Shown here: positions 26,601 through 34,242 of the stretch, piece after piece
How the letters are laid out: the number at the start of each line of letters is the position of its first letter
Position numbering within the stretch: position 1 is the first letter of the stretch
Origin: Synanceia verrucosa
Lineage: Eukaryota; Chordata; Actinopteri; Perciformes; Synanceiidae
DNA: 64,000 nucleotides
Direction of reading: 5' to 3'
Assembly: GCA_029721515.1 (NCBI GenBank)
Contig: CM056567.1
Location: 2,658,007-2,722,006 of the forward strand
Made by a program: the position numbers and the translations under genes
The notes under the pieces: generated by a model
Database searches by the model: none
What the model was told of the DNA's origin: nothing
What the model saw: only the letters and a program-made list of their open reading frames with translations

Positions 26601-29600
26601 TTCTTTTTCTCCGCCAGCTTCAGGGTCAGTTTCTTGAGGTTCTTGTAGATCTCGACATGGCTTGCGCCTGGCCTGGGCTTCGAAGATGCCTTGGTAGTGG
26701 ATGGGCTGTCAGCCACAGATATGCAGTCACTGTCGGACTGCAGCGAGTTGCCATCGTGGCTCGGACTCGGTTTTCCATCCTCTCTCTGCTGACTTTTCCG
26801 CAATGTTGATAGAGGGCCCCTCGGAAAGGGAATCATTTCCTCGTCCAAGAACCTCTTTGGAGTCTTAATAACACGTGAGGACCGTGCGCTCATCACAGGG
26901 GCCGAGGAGCTGTTTGAGCTCTGCTGGGCTTGTTGAGGAGTCAAGCTCGGCTCAGCCTCAGACGGAGTGATATTCTGACTTTGGAGCAGCTGCTGCTGGT
27001 TCCTGTCCGGTGTCGGCGTAGCCTCAGCAGCCTCTGGCACATAGGCATAAAAAGCATGCCTTATGCGATTGCAAGCTTTTTTTGGATGCTTAAACTCCAG
27101 AGACTTTTTTGGGTGCTTTCGCTTTAGCCCGAACAAAGAACGGCGTCTTCTGTGTGCTTTCTTTTCCGGAGAATCTGTGGCCTTGCACTCCAGAGGCATT
27201 GCTGCCTCGTCTCCACTCAGGGCGCCGGCCTCAGCTCCGGCTTCTGGGGAGGCACCCATGCCTTTACCTGTCCTCTTCCTCTGCCGCTTGTGAAAGGATG
27301 TGGCCGACAGAGCGACGGCTTGAGATGTGCGTCTGGTGTGCCCAATTCGAAACCCTTTCGTGGGTTTCACGGATCTCCGCAACTGGGATTGGTCCGTGTC
27401 CGAGTCCTCTGACACCTCGTCTCTTTCTTTGACCTTAGAGGCTTGCTTGGTGCCGCCAGCTGAGGTAGCGGCTGTTTGTTTTTGTTGAATGCCTGAGAGA
27501 GTTTTACTGCGCTGCCTCGCCGAGGCCTGCTCGCCTGCATGTTTGGCTTTTGTTGTGAGCGCCACCTGCTTATTGTGCAGTTTAATTACCAACTTGGGTA
27601 TTTCTTTGTCATTTGCTGGGCTCTCTTTGGCAAGCTGGTCTTCTTCAGAGGCTCGTGGTACAACTTTCCCAATAACAGACGGTTTTGGGGTCTTGGGTAT
27701 AATCTTCCCGATGAGAGACTTTGCTGGGCTGAGTAACGACGTCTGCGGACGAACTGCTGGCGTCCCAAATCCAGTGAAGTCTTCCTCCTGGGACAAAACA
27801 CAGAGAGTACAACCTTTAAATGGCTTTAAATTACAAACACATAGAACACCTTATCTCAATGTCTACTGTGATTCAAACAATGATAATTCAGTTCAGTGAG
27901 TTTCTGTTATTTTATCATAACAGCATGTTGAAGCACAACTTAACTTTCAATAGACATGAAACTGGATGAGGATAGAACTTTAGGGGAATTCCTTCATGCA
28001 TGCCTCAATCACTTTGTGACGTTATTCCTTTTGATTTGAATAATTGTGTAGAGGCTAACTTCTGCATTTCTTAATCTGGGCCCCATTACAGAGGGTTCCC
28101 AAGTCTGAAATTTCATGTCCCTTAAGGGCGACACTGTTGCTCAAAAAGTGCATTTGGGAAAAAGACAAATATCTTATCATAGGATAAGAATGTAGCAACT
28201 ACAGAACTGTCTTAATTTAGGGATTTCCCATGTTAGGAATGCAAAATTAGGATGGCATAGATCCTGTCCTAAATTCAAAATGAGTGGCCAACTGTTCAGT
28301 TGTTAGGTCTGTATGTCAACAACAATGAAGAAGGGAACAACATGAATAACAAAATATAATCAATGAAAGTAGGGTGGTGACGGTGCAGACCCACCAACCA
28401 CTGCCCCCACAGACTCAGCCACCGCAGACCCACCAACCACTGCCCCCACAGACCCAGCCACCGCAGACCCACCAACCACTGCCACCACAGACCCAGCCAC
28501 CGCAGACCCACCAACCACTGCCACCACAGACCCACCAACCACTGCCACCACAGACCCAGCCACCGCAGACCCACCAACCACTGCCGCCACAGACCCAGCC
28601 ACTGCAGACCCACCAACCACTGCCCCCACAGACCCACCAACCACTGCCACCACAGACCCAGCCACCGCAGACCCACCAACCACTGCCCCCACAGACCCAC
28701 CAACCACTGCCACCACAGACCCAGCCACCGCAGACCCACCAACCACTGCCGCCACAGACCCAGCCACTGCAGACCCACCAACCACTGCCCCCACAGACCC
28801 ACCAACCACTGCCCCCACAGACCCACCAACCACTGCCGCCACAGACCCAGCCACCGCAGACCCACCAACCACTGCCACCACAGACCCAGCCACCATAGAC
28901 CCACCAACCACTGCCACCACAGACCCAGCCACCATAGACCCACCAACCACTGCCGCCACAGACCCAGCCACTGCAGACCCACCAACCACTGCCCCCACAG
29001 ACCCACCAACCACTGCCACCACAGACCCAGCCACCGCAGACCCACCAACCACTGCCGCCACAGACCCAGCCACTGCAGACCCACCAACCACTGCCCCCAC
29101 AGACCCACCAACCACTGCCGCCACAGACCCAGCCACCATAGACCCACCAACCACTGCCACCACAGACCCAGCCACCATAGACCCACCAACCACTGCCGCC
29201 ACAGACCCAGCCACCATAGACCCACCAACCACTGCCGCCACAGACTGACCCACAGCCGGAAAATTATTTTAAGATCCAATCTTAACATTTTTGCGGCATA
29301 AATTCGCCAAAATGTGCCCAAATTGGTGACACAGTGTGCGGCTTTCTTACAAGATTTGAGTCTACAGTCGACTAAAATAAAGTCAACCACCTAGCATAAA
29401 CAACTATAGGCTTTATTTTTTTTTAAACTGTGGTGATGACGGTAATGAGCTTAACACCGCAGTAATGTGACGATGCAGCCCTAACTAAAAGACTCTTCAT
29501 CTCCTCAGGAAATTTACCCTTCTACTGATGGTGAGACGTCAATCATTGTTACATTATTTTAATACGTATAGTAAATACGAAAATATAACCAATAGTTGTT

Positions 29601-29653
29601 TTGGTACAAAGGTTACTTAGTAAGTGTAAGATGACACTTAAAAAAAAAAAAAA

Positions 29654-29695
<42 letters not shown>

Positions 29696-32600
29696 TATAT
29701 ATATATATATCAGTAATAGATCTTCATCACATGATTATCATCACCAAAAGCATAGATATAGTAATAATAACAATAAAAATAGAATATTTTTTATTGATCC
29801 TATTAAGGGAAATTAATTTGTTACAGCAGCATACAGAATTTATAAGCAAGAAATACAATTAAAAAAACAATGAATATATTTACAGGTCGTACTAAAGAAG
29901 AAATTGATTTTTAATAGCAAATAAAAAGAAATACAATATTTAAACTATGAATATAATAACAACAGCAATAACAATAATAATAATAATAATGATGAGACTG
30001 TATATATAAAATGATTTAAGAGAAGTTGTATTACTTAAAATCTAATATATATTATATTAGGCCGTATGGTTCAGCATCACTGCTCTCTTACTCCACAGTT
30101 GCATCATCACTGTGCTGAGGCACCAAACCAACTTTTGTTTCAACCTGTGAGTCAACAGCAAGAAATAACTCAGCAGATTCTCTGGCTGAGCACCACCCCA
30201 CTGTCTGCCAGATATGTGACAATATTTCCTGTTCTTCAAACAGTTGCTGATCACTTAAATTATTGAGCTAATCAATTAACTGTTGCAGCTCAGCCCCTCG
30301 AACTCACATGCAAATAAAAAAATACACGTAGCCTCCAGTTACTCACGTCCATCTTTCTGCACAAAATACTGACTCCACAGATTTGTCAGAGATGAAACCC
30401 CCTGGTGATATCAAAAAAACCACAGTGCAGCACGAGTGTGTGGCGTTACGCGGTCCTCCAACTGAAGAGCACCCACCAGCTCTGAGCCATGTGACTCACT
30501 TACCATCCACTCCAGAGGGATTGCATCAGTGAGGTCCCACTGATGTCACTAAAGCCCTTAAATAATAAGATTAGATCCAATTTAGCATTATATCGTTATC
30601 AGAATCCCGTCTGGATGAGACCACCTCAGAGGTGAACCCCAGTGGAAGAAGTGCTCACATGTTGTTACTACTAGTGTAGAAATACTCTGTGTTCATCATC
30701 TCACCCAAGTAAATAAGTACCAGCATGGAAATACAATGACAATATGAGGAATAAAAGAACTCATTATGCAGAATAATCTATATCATGTTATTATAATTTA
30801 TAATTATTGCTTGATTTTTTTTTTCTATTTTACTAATAGTTTCTTGATATTTTACTGTTACTATTATTATTTTGGATAATTTACAAATGATGTCTGACAC
30901 ATTTTTTTCTCTTTAATAATATTTTCTTGATATTTTACTGTTTTTATTTGGGATATTTTAGTAATGTATGTATGTCTGTCATCTTACTGTCATTTTACCA
31001 ATATTTCCTGATATTTTACTGTTATTATATTTGGGACATTGTTAGTCTGATGATTTCTTCACATTCTTCTCAGCTGCAGTACATCATAATCTTACACTCT
31101 GTAAAAACTAAGCTGCACCATGTGAAAAAAAAAAAAAAACAAAAAAAAAACAACTGCACCAAAACAAAGACAATAACAACACAAAGCTCCTAACGTGGAG
31201 CACAGCATGAGCCAACACTACACCATTAAAAGCAGTCCATCAGTTCAGTACAAGACACGTCCAACCAGACACTCAGAATAGTACTGTCCACATTTTAACC
31301 ATGTTTTACAACTAAATTTAACATGTTTGTCAATGAACAAGGTTGGATTTAAGCAGGTGAGCTTGTACTTGTATAACTCATAATATGTGACAAAGTCAAT
31401 GCACAGCATGCAGACCCTCAATAGAAAACTCTATTATAAACCTGACTGTATGAACCCACATTAAAGGTTTGATAAAGAGTTGATTCCTCTTAATCCTAAC
31501 ACTATGGTGGAAAGTAATCAAGCAAATCAACTCAAGAACTGTACTTGGGCACAATTTTAAGGTGTTTTTACTGAGACCTGTTAAATATAAAATATGATAC
31601 TGTGCTACAGACTAAACCATCCAATAGTGGAAAAAAAGAGTTCAAATGCAATGTGCTCAGTCCCCACCAGCTGTCACATTTAAAAGGAGTAAATTAAATG
31701 GTTTCAATGGGAATTTGCCATGATACACACTTTGAGCTGACACACAAGAATCCACACTGCATTTTTTGGGAAGAAATCAATACTTTTCAAGGAAGTTAGA
31801 AATTCCAGGATTGTGACGACACTACTTTGACTATTAGCATCAGTATTAATAATCCTTACTGGTAACAGGGTATGTCTATTGTACCCTTCTCACCACTGCC
31901 TTTAAAGGGATGAAAGTGATGAATGTTTATTAAATAAACACTGTGCAAAGTTAGATTTTAGAGACGAACGAGGCCAAAATAATGCATAGTGTGCGTTGTC
32001 CATTCAGCTTTTTAATGGGAACATCGATTCTCCCGGTTGCATCACACGTTCAAAACACCAAACAATCAGCTGACAGCTCCAACGTGGAGACAGTGATCCC
32101 CACGTTAGCAGCGGCAGCACCGACGTTTTAACAACACAGGATTTTCAGCCACAGTGTGCGAAGTTCAACTCAACCAAACATGTCAGAGGGGATGAATAAA
32201 CAAAAGACATCCACTGGTTTCCACAACAAAACGTAGTCACGATCGCTATCATGCCGCCAAAGTTTCCGCCTAATTTCATGCAAACACACTCGGCTGGACG
32301 GACGCTGGTTTGAATGTATCAACTTCAAACTGAACTATTAATATCTGCAGAAGCAATGAGATCGAAATAAATATTCATCCACCCGCCAAAGTAAAGCATA
32401 ACGTTACCCTGCAACTAGACGGCTAGCTGCACTGCCTGTTTGTGTTTGCAAGCTACCGCTATCTAGTTAGCACAATTACTTTTAGTAAGTAACAAAACAA
32501 ATTAATTTAAATGTCGTCCTTTTAAACAGACTGCCTCATTTGTGTCATTTGGGTGTGTTGTTGCCCATTTAGCTGACATGCTACAGTTAGCTTATTCACC

Positions 32601-32902
32601 TCCTCACTGTTGCTGGAGTCGAAGCCCGCATCTGTCCGCCTCCTGTGCTTCTCCGCTAGCCCGAGCAGGCGCAGCAGAGCCGGATCCTCGCTCAACGCAA
32701 GGCCGATGTTTACGGGCCTCGGCCCTACAGCGGACAGATCCCCGTCGTCCGAGCCCAACCGATCGCGTTTGATGCGTTTCTCCGACCGCAGCCTGCTGCG
32801 AGCCGTGCCCGGCCGACCCGGGAAGCGAGCCCGGGCCGGCGTTAAGGTGCTAAAGCCCGTGACGGTTCCGGGAGATGATAATCCGCCTCCCGATGCCGCC
32901 AT
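244..32902 (-). CDS. kmt2b: KMT2B-type histone H3 lysine-4 methyltransferase (partial, 3' end off window)
   Basis: Trithorax-family nuclear methyltransferase, the catalytic subunit of a menin-containing COMPASS-like complex that methylates H3K4 at promoters. Thirty coding exons are read on the minus strand: 32600-32902, 26419-27787, 24560-24723, 23097-23186, 22440-22596, 19263-19539, 17866-17927, 17520-17777, 16728-16822, 12572-13348, 11964-12077, 11583-11729, 11138-11230, 10386-10503, 10118-10231, 9450-9637, 8771-8872, 8493-8603, 7532-7608, 7236-7402, 6738-6808, 6409-6543, 5561-5719, 4951-5068, 4701-4779, 4108-4268, 3826-3987, 1174-3448, 517-645, 244-299. Every junction is GT-AG and the phases stay in register over 8,128 nt. 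KMT2B rather than KMT2A is supported by the RARFPGRPG and EDPALLRLLGL N-terminus, the KAKVQLIKIDQQ block, GPRIKHVCRAAAVALGQPRA and KFGGPNTK in the CXXC domain. FYRC and SET lie beyond position 1. Confidence 0.95.
686..706. repeat. Short (CAG)7 run
   Basis: Seven CAG units (CTG on the kmt2b strand) about 40 bases upstream of the exon 29 acceptor, within the intron. Confidence 0.9.
1174..3448 (-). CDS. kmt2b: kmt2b exon 28: giant exon with the Taspase1 region
   Basis: A 2,275-nt exon (acceptor ctctcag at 3449-3450, donor CCAG|gtattc ending at 1174). It starts GSALPKSHHILTLRDLED. About 220 residues in, QVDNRESEDDDSG and HYFKFSRTVV are followed by SQSISQLDGADGGSESDE, the counterpart of the two Taspase1 sites of KMT2A; both differ from the Q-[FILV]-D-G-x-D-D consensus. 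Downstream is Ser/Pro-rich with a conserved-looking segment, NRQGQILIKDPRSNTYQ. The sequence read past the donor is intronic and not part of the protein. Confidence 0.92.
3826..4779 (-). CDS. kmt2b: kmt2b exons 25-27: FYRN domain and following linker
   Basis: Exons 4701-4779, 4108-4268 and 3826-3987. LQIQKLGVLSELSS, MLYPVGYQCSRLYWSTVD and RRRCKYTCKVTEV form the FYRN domain, which in KMT2A pairs with FYRC after Taspase1 cleavage. NHTIVHSPNHH matches the conserved NRTIAHSP that follows in mammals. Exon 27 is Ser/Pro-rich. The FYRC partner is expected in exons beyond the left edge. Confidence 0.94.
4566..4633. mobile_element. hAT-like element fragment
   Basis: GGCATTAAACACACC and CAGCAAATTTAAGACAATTT match the 3' half of the two larger copies near 26000. 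Termini are missing. Confidence 0.5.
4951..6808 (-). CDS. kmt2b: kmt2b exons 21-24: extended PHD (PHD4)
   Basis: Exons 6738-6808, 6409-6543, 5561-5719 and 4951-5068. RQCALCQQNGDYAP, GRLLYLGQNEWAHINC, LWSAEVYEEN, RCDRCGQSGATVGCC, SNFHFMCARAQNC and MYCFKHRDLV form the extended PHD found in all KMT2A/B proteins. GFEVSRRVYVDFDGINLRRK then connects to the FYRN domain. Junctions are in phase 0 except the last, which splits a Gly codon. Cys and His ligand positions all appear to be kept. Confidence 0.96.
5145..5395. repeat. Third dispersed repeat, copy near kmt2b exon 24
   Basis: AAAGTGGATAG-GCAACA, AAAAGTCTAGATAT, AATCAGTGAACA-AATGGA and GGTGTAATAAAG recur in order at 37715-37910. Inverted pieces are seen near 14000-14045 and 60530-60595. 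Confidence 0.55.
6253..6303. repeat. (TA)n microsatellite
   Basis: Perfect TA dinucleotide run of about 25 units in the kmt2b intron between exons 22 and 23. Confidence 0.98.
7236..8872 (-). CDS. kmt2b: kmt2b exons 17-20: diverged bromodomain region and HCF-1-binding motif
   Basis: Exons 8771-8872, 8493-8603, 7532-7608 and 7236-7402. FKGGGYTSIKSFHADVV and VIEQAFSYF align with the atypical KMT2 bromodomain. Exon 20 holds GMLPEAVLPPSKEHSYAQW. EHSY (residues 1552-1555, 7354-7365) fits the D/E-H-x-Y HCF-1-binding motif that sits at the same place in mammalian KMT2A (DHNY). All four junctions are phase-consistent. Confidence 0.9.
7895..8300. repeat. Second unclassified repeat family, copy 1
   Basis: GCTGCTGTGACCTCCAGGAT, CAGAGGATGGATGGAT, GGGTGGTAAAATTTAGC and CTGCTGCAACACC recur in order at 18275-18650 and in part at 12205-12430. 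Non-coding, in kmt2b introns. Confidence 0.65.
9221..9368 (-). mobile_element. piggyBac-type MITE with perfect 14-bp inverted repeats
   Basis: CTCTTTGAGTGCCA (9221-9234) and TGGCACTCAAAGAG (9355-9368) are perfect inverted repeats flanked on each side by TTAA (9217-9220, 9369-9372), the target site of piggyBac-superfamily transposons. 148 bp, non-coding. It lies in the kmt2b intron between exons 16 and 17. Confidence 0.9.
9450..12077 (-). CDS. kmt2b: kmt2b exons 11-16: PHD fingers 1-3
   Basis: Exons 11964-12077, 11583-11729, 11138-11230, 10386-10503, 10118-10231 and 9450-9637. NVWLMGGLSVLTSVP and VCLLCASKG open PHD1, followed by FCQICCEPFHSFC and WCCRRCKFCHVCGR. PHD2 contains CRRCQTSYHPSCLGP and CIRCKSCGVTPGKTWD. 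PHD3 (exon 15, about residues 1345-1378) reads CTVCHKCYKDNHQHTQ then CSECRHWIHHTCEGLS. In KMT2A, PHD3 reads H3K4me3 and binds CYP33. The Zn ligands are intact here, but the acidic loop is changed (see findings). Exon 16 leads into the bromodomain-like region. Confidence 0.95.
9727..9932 (+). mobile_element. Longer relative of the TTAA MITE, left part
   Basis: Starts near TAACTCTGAGTGCCAGCTG, matching the MITE terminus, and contains AGACCCACAGAATATTTTG and CTCTGAAAACACTGAATAGC, shared almost base for base with 50459-50613. The right end is not found. Confidence 0.75.
10636..11070 (+). repeat. Unclassified interspersed repeat family, longest forward copy
   Basis: Runs from CCTCCACCCAGTGTC through TAATCCACCAATATGTGCAAG, AAATATCAAAGCACATTATT and TCCTCACTCCTGTTCAAAATGG. 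Matching pieces occur at 17210-17435, 22680-22765, 38150-38315, 44870-45230, 46985-47370, 49365-49622, 50066-50210 and 63017-63230, in both orientations. No coding frame or clear termini. Confidence 0.75.
12205..12430. repeat. Second unclassified repeat family, copy 3 (partial)
   Basis: TGGGTGGTAAATTTAGCATA and CTGCAACAACTTCTGAGACA match the right half of the copy at 18275-18650. Confidence 0.55.
12572..17777 (-). CDS. kmt2b: kmt2b exons 8-10: linker between CXXC and PHD1
   Basis: Exons 17520-17777, 16728-16822 and 12572-13348. Exon 8 contains an uninterrupted polyglutamate tract coded by a GAG/GAA run (plus-strand CCT repeat near 17576-17612). Exon 10 (777 nt, acceptor ccaacag at 13349) is Pro/Gln/Ser-rich and includes two copies of an LHRLP-xx-L-x-QSA motif 77 residues apart. 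It ends in NKYKIRVDFK, which begins the conserved stretch leading into PHD1. Function of the linker is unknown. Exon 9 is assigned mainly by phase and splice sites. Confidence 0.85.
14176..14405. mobile_element. MITE with GCAACTA / TAGTTG-type ends
   Basis: AGAGCTGCAACTAGTGGTTA at the left and CAACTAATCGAGTCATTGCTGC at the right are inverted relatives. ATTTTCTCGATTGATCGA lies internally. Partial relatives are seen near 35505-35613 and 47770-47900. Confidence 0.65.
14579..14646. repeat. Compound (AT)n(AC)n microsatellite
   Basis: About 24 AT units followed directly by about seven AC units, in kmt2b intron 9. Confidence 0.97.
17000..17140 (+). mobile_element. LINE 3' end fragment
   Basis: One frame ends TANRLKNTFFPTAITTLTV and a stop at about 17066, homologous to the LINE tail at 40765, followed by a 3' UTR with AATAAAGGCATTC. 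It lies in the kmt2b intron between exons 8 and 9. Confidence 0.62.
17210..17435 (-). repeat. Unclassified interspersed repeat, reverse copy
   Basis: CATTTTTCTGTTCAGGAATG, AAATTCCTGGATAACAAC and CATACTGGTGGATTAACC match the copy at 49365. Confidence 0.7.
17866..19539 (-). CDS. kmt2b: kmt2b exons 6-7: CXXC zinc finger (unmethylated CpG binding)
   Basis: Exons 19263-19539 and 17866-17927. An arginine/glycine-rich run (RRRRGRGRGRGHRFRRRK) precedes the CXXC domain at about residues 750-795: CGRCKGC, EEDC, CINC, then DKPKFGGPNTKRQCC and YRKC supplied by exon 7. The eight zinc-ligand cysteines and the KFGG DNA-contact motif of the MLL-type CXXC are all present. GPNTK is the KMT2B form; as I recall, KMT2A has GRNIK. 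The Ile codon at the junction is split AT|A. Confidence 0.96.
18275..18650. repeat. Second unclassified repeat family, copy 2
   Basis: GCTGCTGTGACCTCCAGGAT and GAGGATGGATGGATGTCC, then GCTGCAACAACTTCTGAGAC, align with 7895-8300 and 12205-12430. Confidence 0.65.
21029..21535. mobile_element. Non-autonomous DNA transposon with long imperfect inverted arms
   Basis: The left arm (GGTACGGCATGGCTCTACAT, TTTTTCCACTAGTACCT, CGTACCTCCTCAGG) pairs with the inverted right arm (CTGAGGAGGTACCATAAGG, AATGGAAAAGCACC, TGTACCATGCCGTG). The spacer has no coding capacity. It lies in the kmt2b intron between exons 5 and 6. Confidence 0.7.
22440..24723 (-). CDS. kmt2b: kmt2b exons 3-5: conserved pre-CXXC segment
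   Basis: Exons 24560-24723, 23097-23186 and 22440-22596. Exon 3 ends in LHLLKKAKVQLIKIDQQKQ, a block close to human KMT2B. Exon 4 carries a basic SGRRRKRRRVGVSPKD patch. Exon 5 encodes GPRIKHVCRAAAVALGQPRA and VPDDIPRLSALPLHER, the strongly conserved segment just before the CXXC domain. Phases are 0/0/1. A SINE flanked by a 13-bp duplication sits in the intron between exons 3 and 4, and a complete hAT-type element lies in the same intron. Confidence 0.94.
22680..22765 (-). repeat. Unclassified interspersed repeat, reverse copy (partial)
   Basis: CCATTTTGAACAGGAGTGAG and AATTTAAACTGAATTCACC identify the same family. Confidence 0.65.
23249..23591 (-). mobile_element. tRNA-derived SINE, copy 1
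   Basis: Minus-oriented: the head (GGCGGTGGTGTAGTGGTTAG with an A-box) is at the right end and the CCATCCATCC tail complement at the left. It is flanked by a perfect 13-bp target-site duplication, TCACCATGTTACC (23236-23248 and 23592-23604). It lies in the kmt2b intron between exons 3 and 4. Confidence 0.93.
23990..24421. mobile_element. hAT-like non-autonomous element, complete copy
   Basis: Begins CAGGGTTCTTGCACC and ends GGGAACCCTG, giving CAGGGTTC-type inverted termini typical of fish hAT derivatives. The interior is AT-rich with repeated TTTAAGACCTT-like blocks. No transposase frame is present. Confidence 0.75.
25006..25322 (-). mobile_element. tRNA-derived SINE, copy 2, nested in a hAT-type element
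   Basis: The B-box (GGTTCGAATCC on minus) is intact. It is flanked by the 13-bp duplication CCTTTTAAGATCT (24993-25005 and 25323-25335), which is itself sequence of the surrounding DNA element, so this SINE is younger than its host. Confidence 0.93.
25602..25947 (+). mobile_element. tRNA-derived SINE, copy 3, nested in the same hAT-type element
   Basis: Plus-oriented. The A-box segment (AGTGGTTAGCACTGTCGCCT) is deleted, joining GGTGGTGT to TGCATCACAGC. The tail is GGATGGATGGATAAAG. It interrupts the same hAT-like element as copy 2 but in the opposite orientation. Confidence 0.88.
26419..27787 (-). CDS. kmt2b: kmt2b exon 2: long basic, low-complexity N-terminal region
   Basis: A 1,369-nt exon with a cccag acceptor at 27788 and an A|gtaagt donor at 26419. 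It encodes Ser/Lys/Arg-rich, probably disordered sequence with repeated LIGKIIPKTPKPSVIGKVVP-like turns at its start. A conserved segment, SARSSRVIKTPKRFLDEE, is shared with mammalian KMT2A and KMT2B. No enzymatic domain is visible. The exon reads on into DEAEG-type sequence of exon 3 through a split Asn codon. Confidence 0.92.
28388..29248. repeat. Two-module GC-rich minisatellite in kmt2b intron 1
   Basis: About 860 bases built from a 24-bp module (CAGACCCACCAACCACTGCC plus NCCA) and a 15-bp module (CAGACCCAGCCACCG), arranged as AB and AAB strings. Variable positions within the modules (GCC C/A/G CC; CACCG, CACTG, CACCATA) mark variant repeats. Both lengths are multiples of three, so long open frames on both strands arise by default. 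Confidence 0.97.
29656..29710. repeat. (AT)n microsatellite
   Basis: AT run interrupted once by ACAG, preceded by an A-rich tract, in kmt2b intron 1. Confidence 0.96.
30817..31035. repeat. Diverged AT-rich tandem repeat
   Basis: Three imperfect copies of a unit containing CTTGATATTTTACTG followed by TTGGGATATTT or TTGGGACATT, in kmt2b intron 1. Confidence 0.6.
32600..32902 (-). CDS. kmt2b: kmt2b exon 1: start codon and menin-binding motif
   Basis: The ATG at 32900-32902 opens MAASGGGLSS, and the exon ends at a GAG|gtgaat donor at 32600. Residues 24-32 (RARFPGRPG, 32807-32833) match the N-terminal menin-binding motif of KMT2A/KMT2B (F-x-x-R-P core). Further on, EDPALLRLLGL matches a block I recall from mammalian KMT2B and not KMT2A. 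The last codons, DSSNSEE, join in phase 0 to EEDFTGF of the next exon, matching an acidic SDEEEFQGF stretch in mammals. The exon and its 5' flank (to about 33050) are rich in CpG, as expected for a housekeeping promoter. Confidence 0.93.
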
Positions 32903-33060
32903 TATTTACTCCAACGACACGGAGGAAGACAGAGACAGAAGCGGTGAGAACCAAGATGGACTGAGGCAGGCAAAGGCGCGAGATAGAGAGGAAGCACAGG
33001 TGCATCATGGGAAAACGAACTTCTCCGCACCAAGGGGAACTCTGTTCGACTCAGGGTGAC
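32903..33060 (-). promoter_or_regulatory. kmt2b: kmt2b 5' UTR / CpG-rich promoter region
   Basis: Sequence upstream of the kmt2b ATG keeps the CpG richness of exon 1 to about 33050 and then turns AT-rich. No TATA box is evident. The transcription start cannot be fixed from sequence alone. Confidence 0.45.
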
Positions 33061-34058
33061 TTCTCTTCAGAGTATACAGCAGTCGGATGGATGGATGTTT
33101 TTTGTATTTTTATTGTATATTTTACTAATATCACTGAATTATGGGACACTTCAATGCTGCATCTGGTAAAGGTGGTTCAGTCTTTATATACTACTTTTAA
33201 TTTACCCCAGAATATATTAAGATTAATCTTACTCCAATATTATAACATAATTTATTAATTGACTAGAGCATATTTAAATATTATTGAGTAAATGTTGTTA
33301 CTTTCTGCCACTGGTTTTCTTAAGGTATCAGTAGTAGATGTGTTTCACATATGGTATTTTATCACATACATGTATTCAAAACAATCTTTTGTAAAATTCT
33401 ATTCAACATAAAATACATCAGAGATGCAGGAAGTGACAACTGTGTTTTTTATTTAATGTGTCTGCATCTTACAGTTAAATAACACATTAACAATAGATTA
33501 AAAGATAAAGTTGCAAGTTCTGTTCACTATCACCTTTTTAATGTCAAGTCTGTGTCATAGCTATGATATAATTTTGAATTAGTTAAAAAAAGTGAGTTTC
33601 CCAAAGACAAAATCTCACTTGATGATTTAAATTAAATGCAGATTATATTAAAAACAATTGTTGAGTCCAGCCCATGATCAGAGCTTTATGTTTGCCTCTC
33701 ATCCACACAGACGCCACAGAAACAGAACTACAGTATTGTTTTATTCAACAATTATTTACTTTTGGAAAGCAAAATAAAAAGACCAACCAGCATTATTAAT
33801 GTCCCTTCAAATACAGAGTCCTTTACACTGGCCCATTCATCAGATTTGGGATTTTATAATGTTTAGGACATGACATTCTTGTTATGTATGTGTACATCTT
33901 GAATATACAAAACATTCCCACACTTGAGGGACAATTAGCTAGCTAGTCTACATGAATAAAAACATTCCTGGTACAATTGAGGTAATATGGACAGCAGAAA
34001 GGCCCTTCTGACAGGAGCTTATAGTGGACATAAAACATAATTATGTGCTGAGCTTAAT
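33061..34058. other. Spacer between the zinc-finger gene 3' end and kmt2b
   Basis: AT-rich sequence with no splice-framed coding segment. It contains the candidate poly(A) signal above and presumably the 3' UTR of the zinc-finger gene; nothing else supportable was seen. Confidence 0.5.
33740..33745 (-). other. Candidate poly(A) signal of the zinc-finger gene
   Basis: TTTATT on the plus strand reads AATAAA on the minus strand, about 500 bases after the stop codon. It is the first canonical hexamer found going downstream. No cleavage-site evidence is available. Confidence 0.4.
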
Positions 34059-34242
34059 TCACAAGTGTAGAATGTCTTTATAAATGCAACTGATGAAATG
34101 GTAATCCAGCTTTCCCAACCCATGTGTTGCATAACCCCGCTTCAAATATTCACATGAACATCTTTGCGGCACTGAACAAAACATGGTAACCCTGACGGCC
34201 ACTGAAAGGTGGAGGAAGAAGTTATAGTCTTTTCCCCGTGTA

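Larger units (their letters stand above)
27788..32599. other. kmt2b: kmt2b intron 1
   Basis: A 4.8-kb intron between the first two coding exons, holding the 24/15-bp minisatellite, an AT microsatellite and AT-rich sequence. The NSEE|EEDFTGF join fits mammalian KMT2B without missing residues, so no hidden exon is required. Confidence 0.7.

Noticed and set aside
27063..27899. Plus-strand frames resembling hydrophobic proteins
   Set aside because: Antisense to kmt2b exon 2, with no start or splice support.
28296..29390. Long open frames on both strands (up to 364 codons) of Trp/Leu/Gly, Val/Gly/Ser or Pro/Gln/Thr repeats
   Set aside because: They are a by-product of a minisatellite whose modules (24 and 15 bp) are multiples of three. 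No start context, splice logic or family similarity supports translation.
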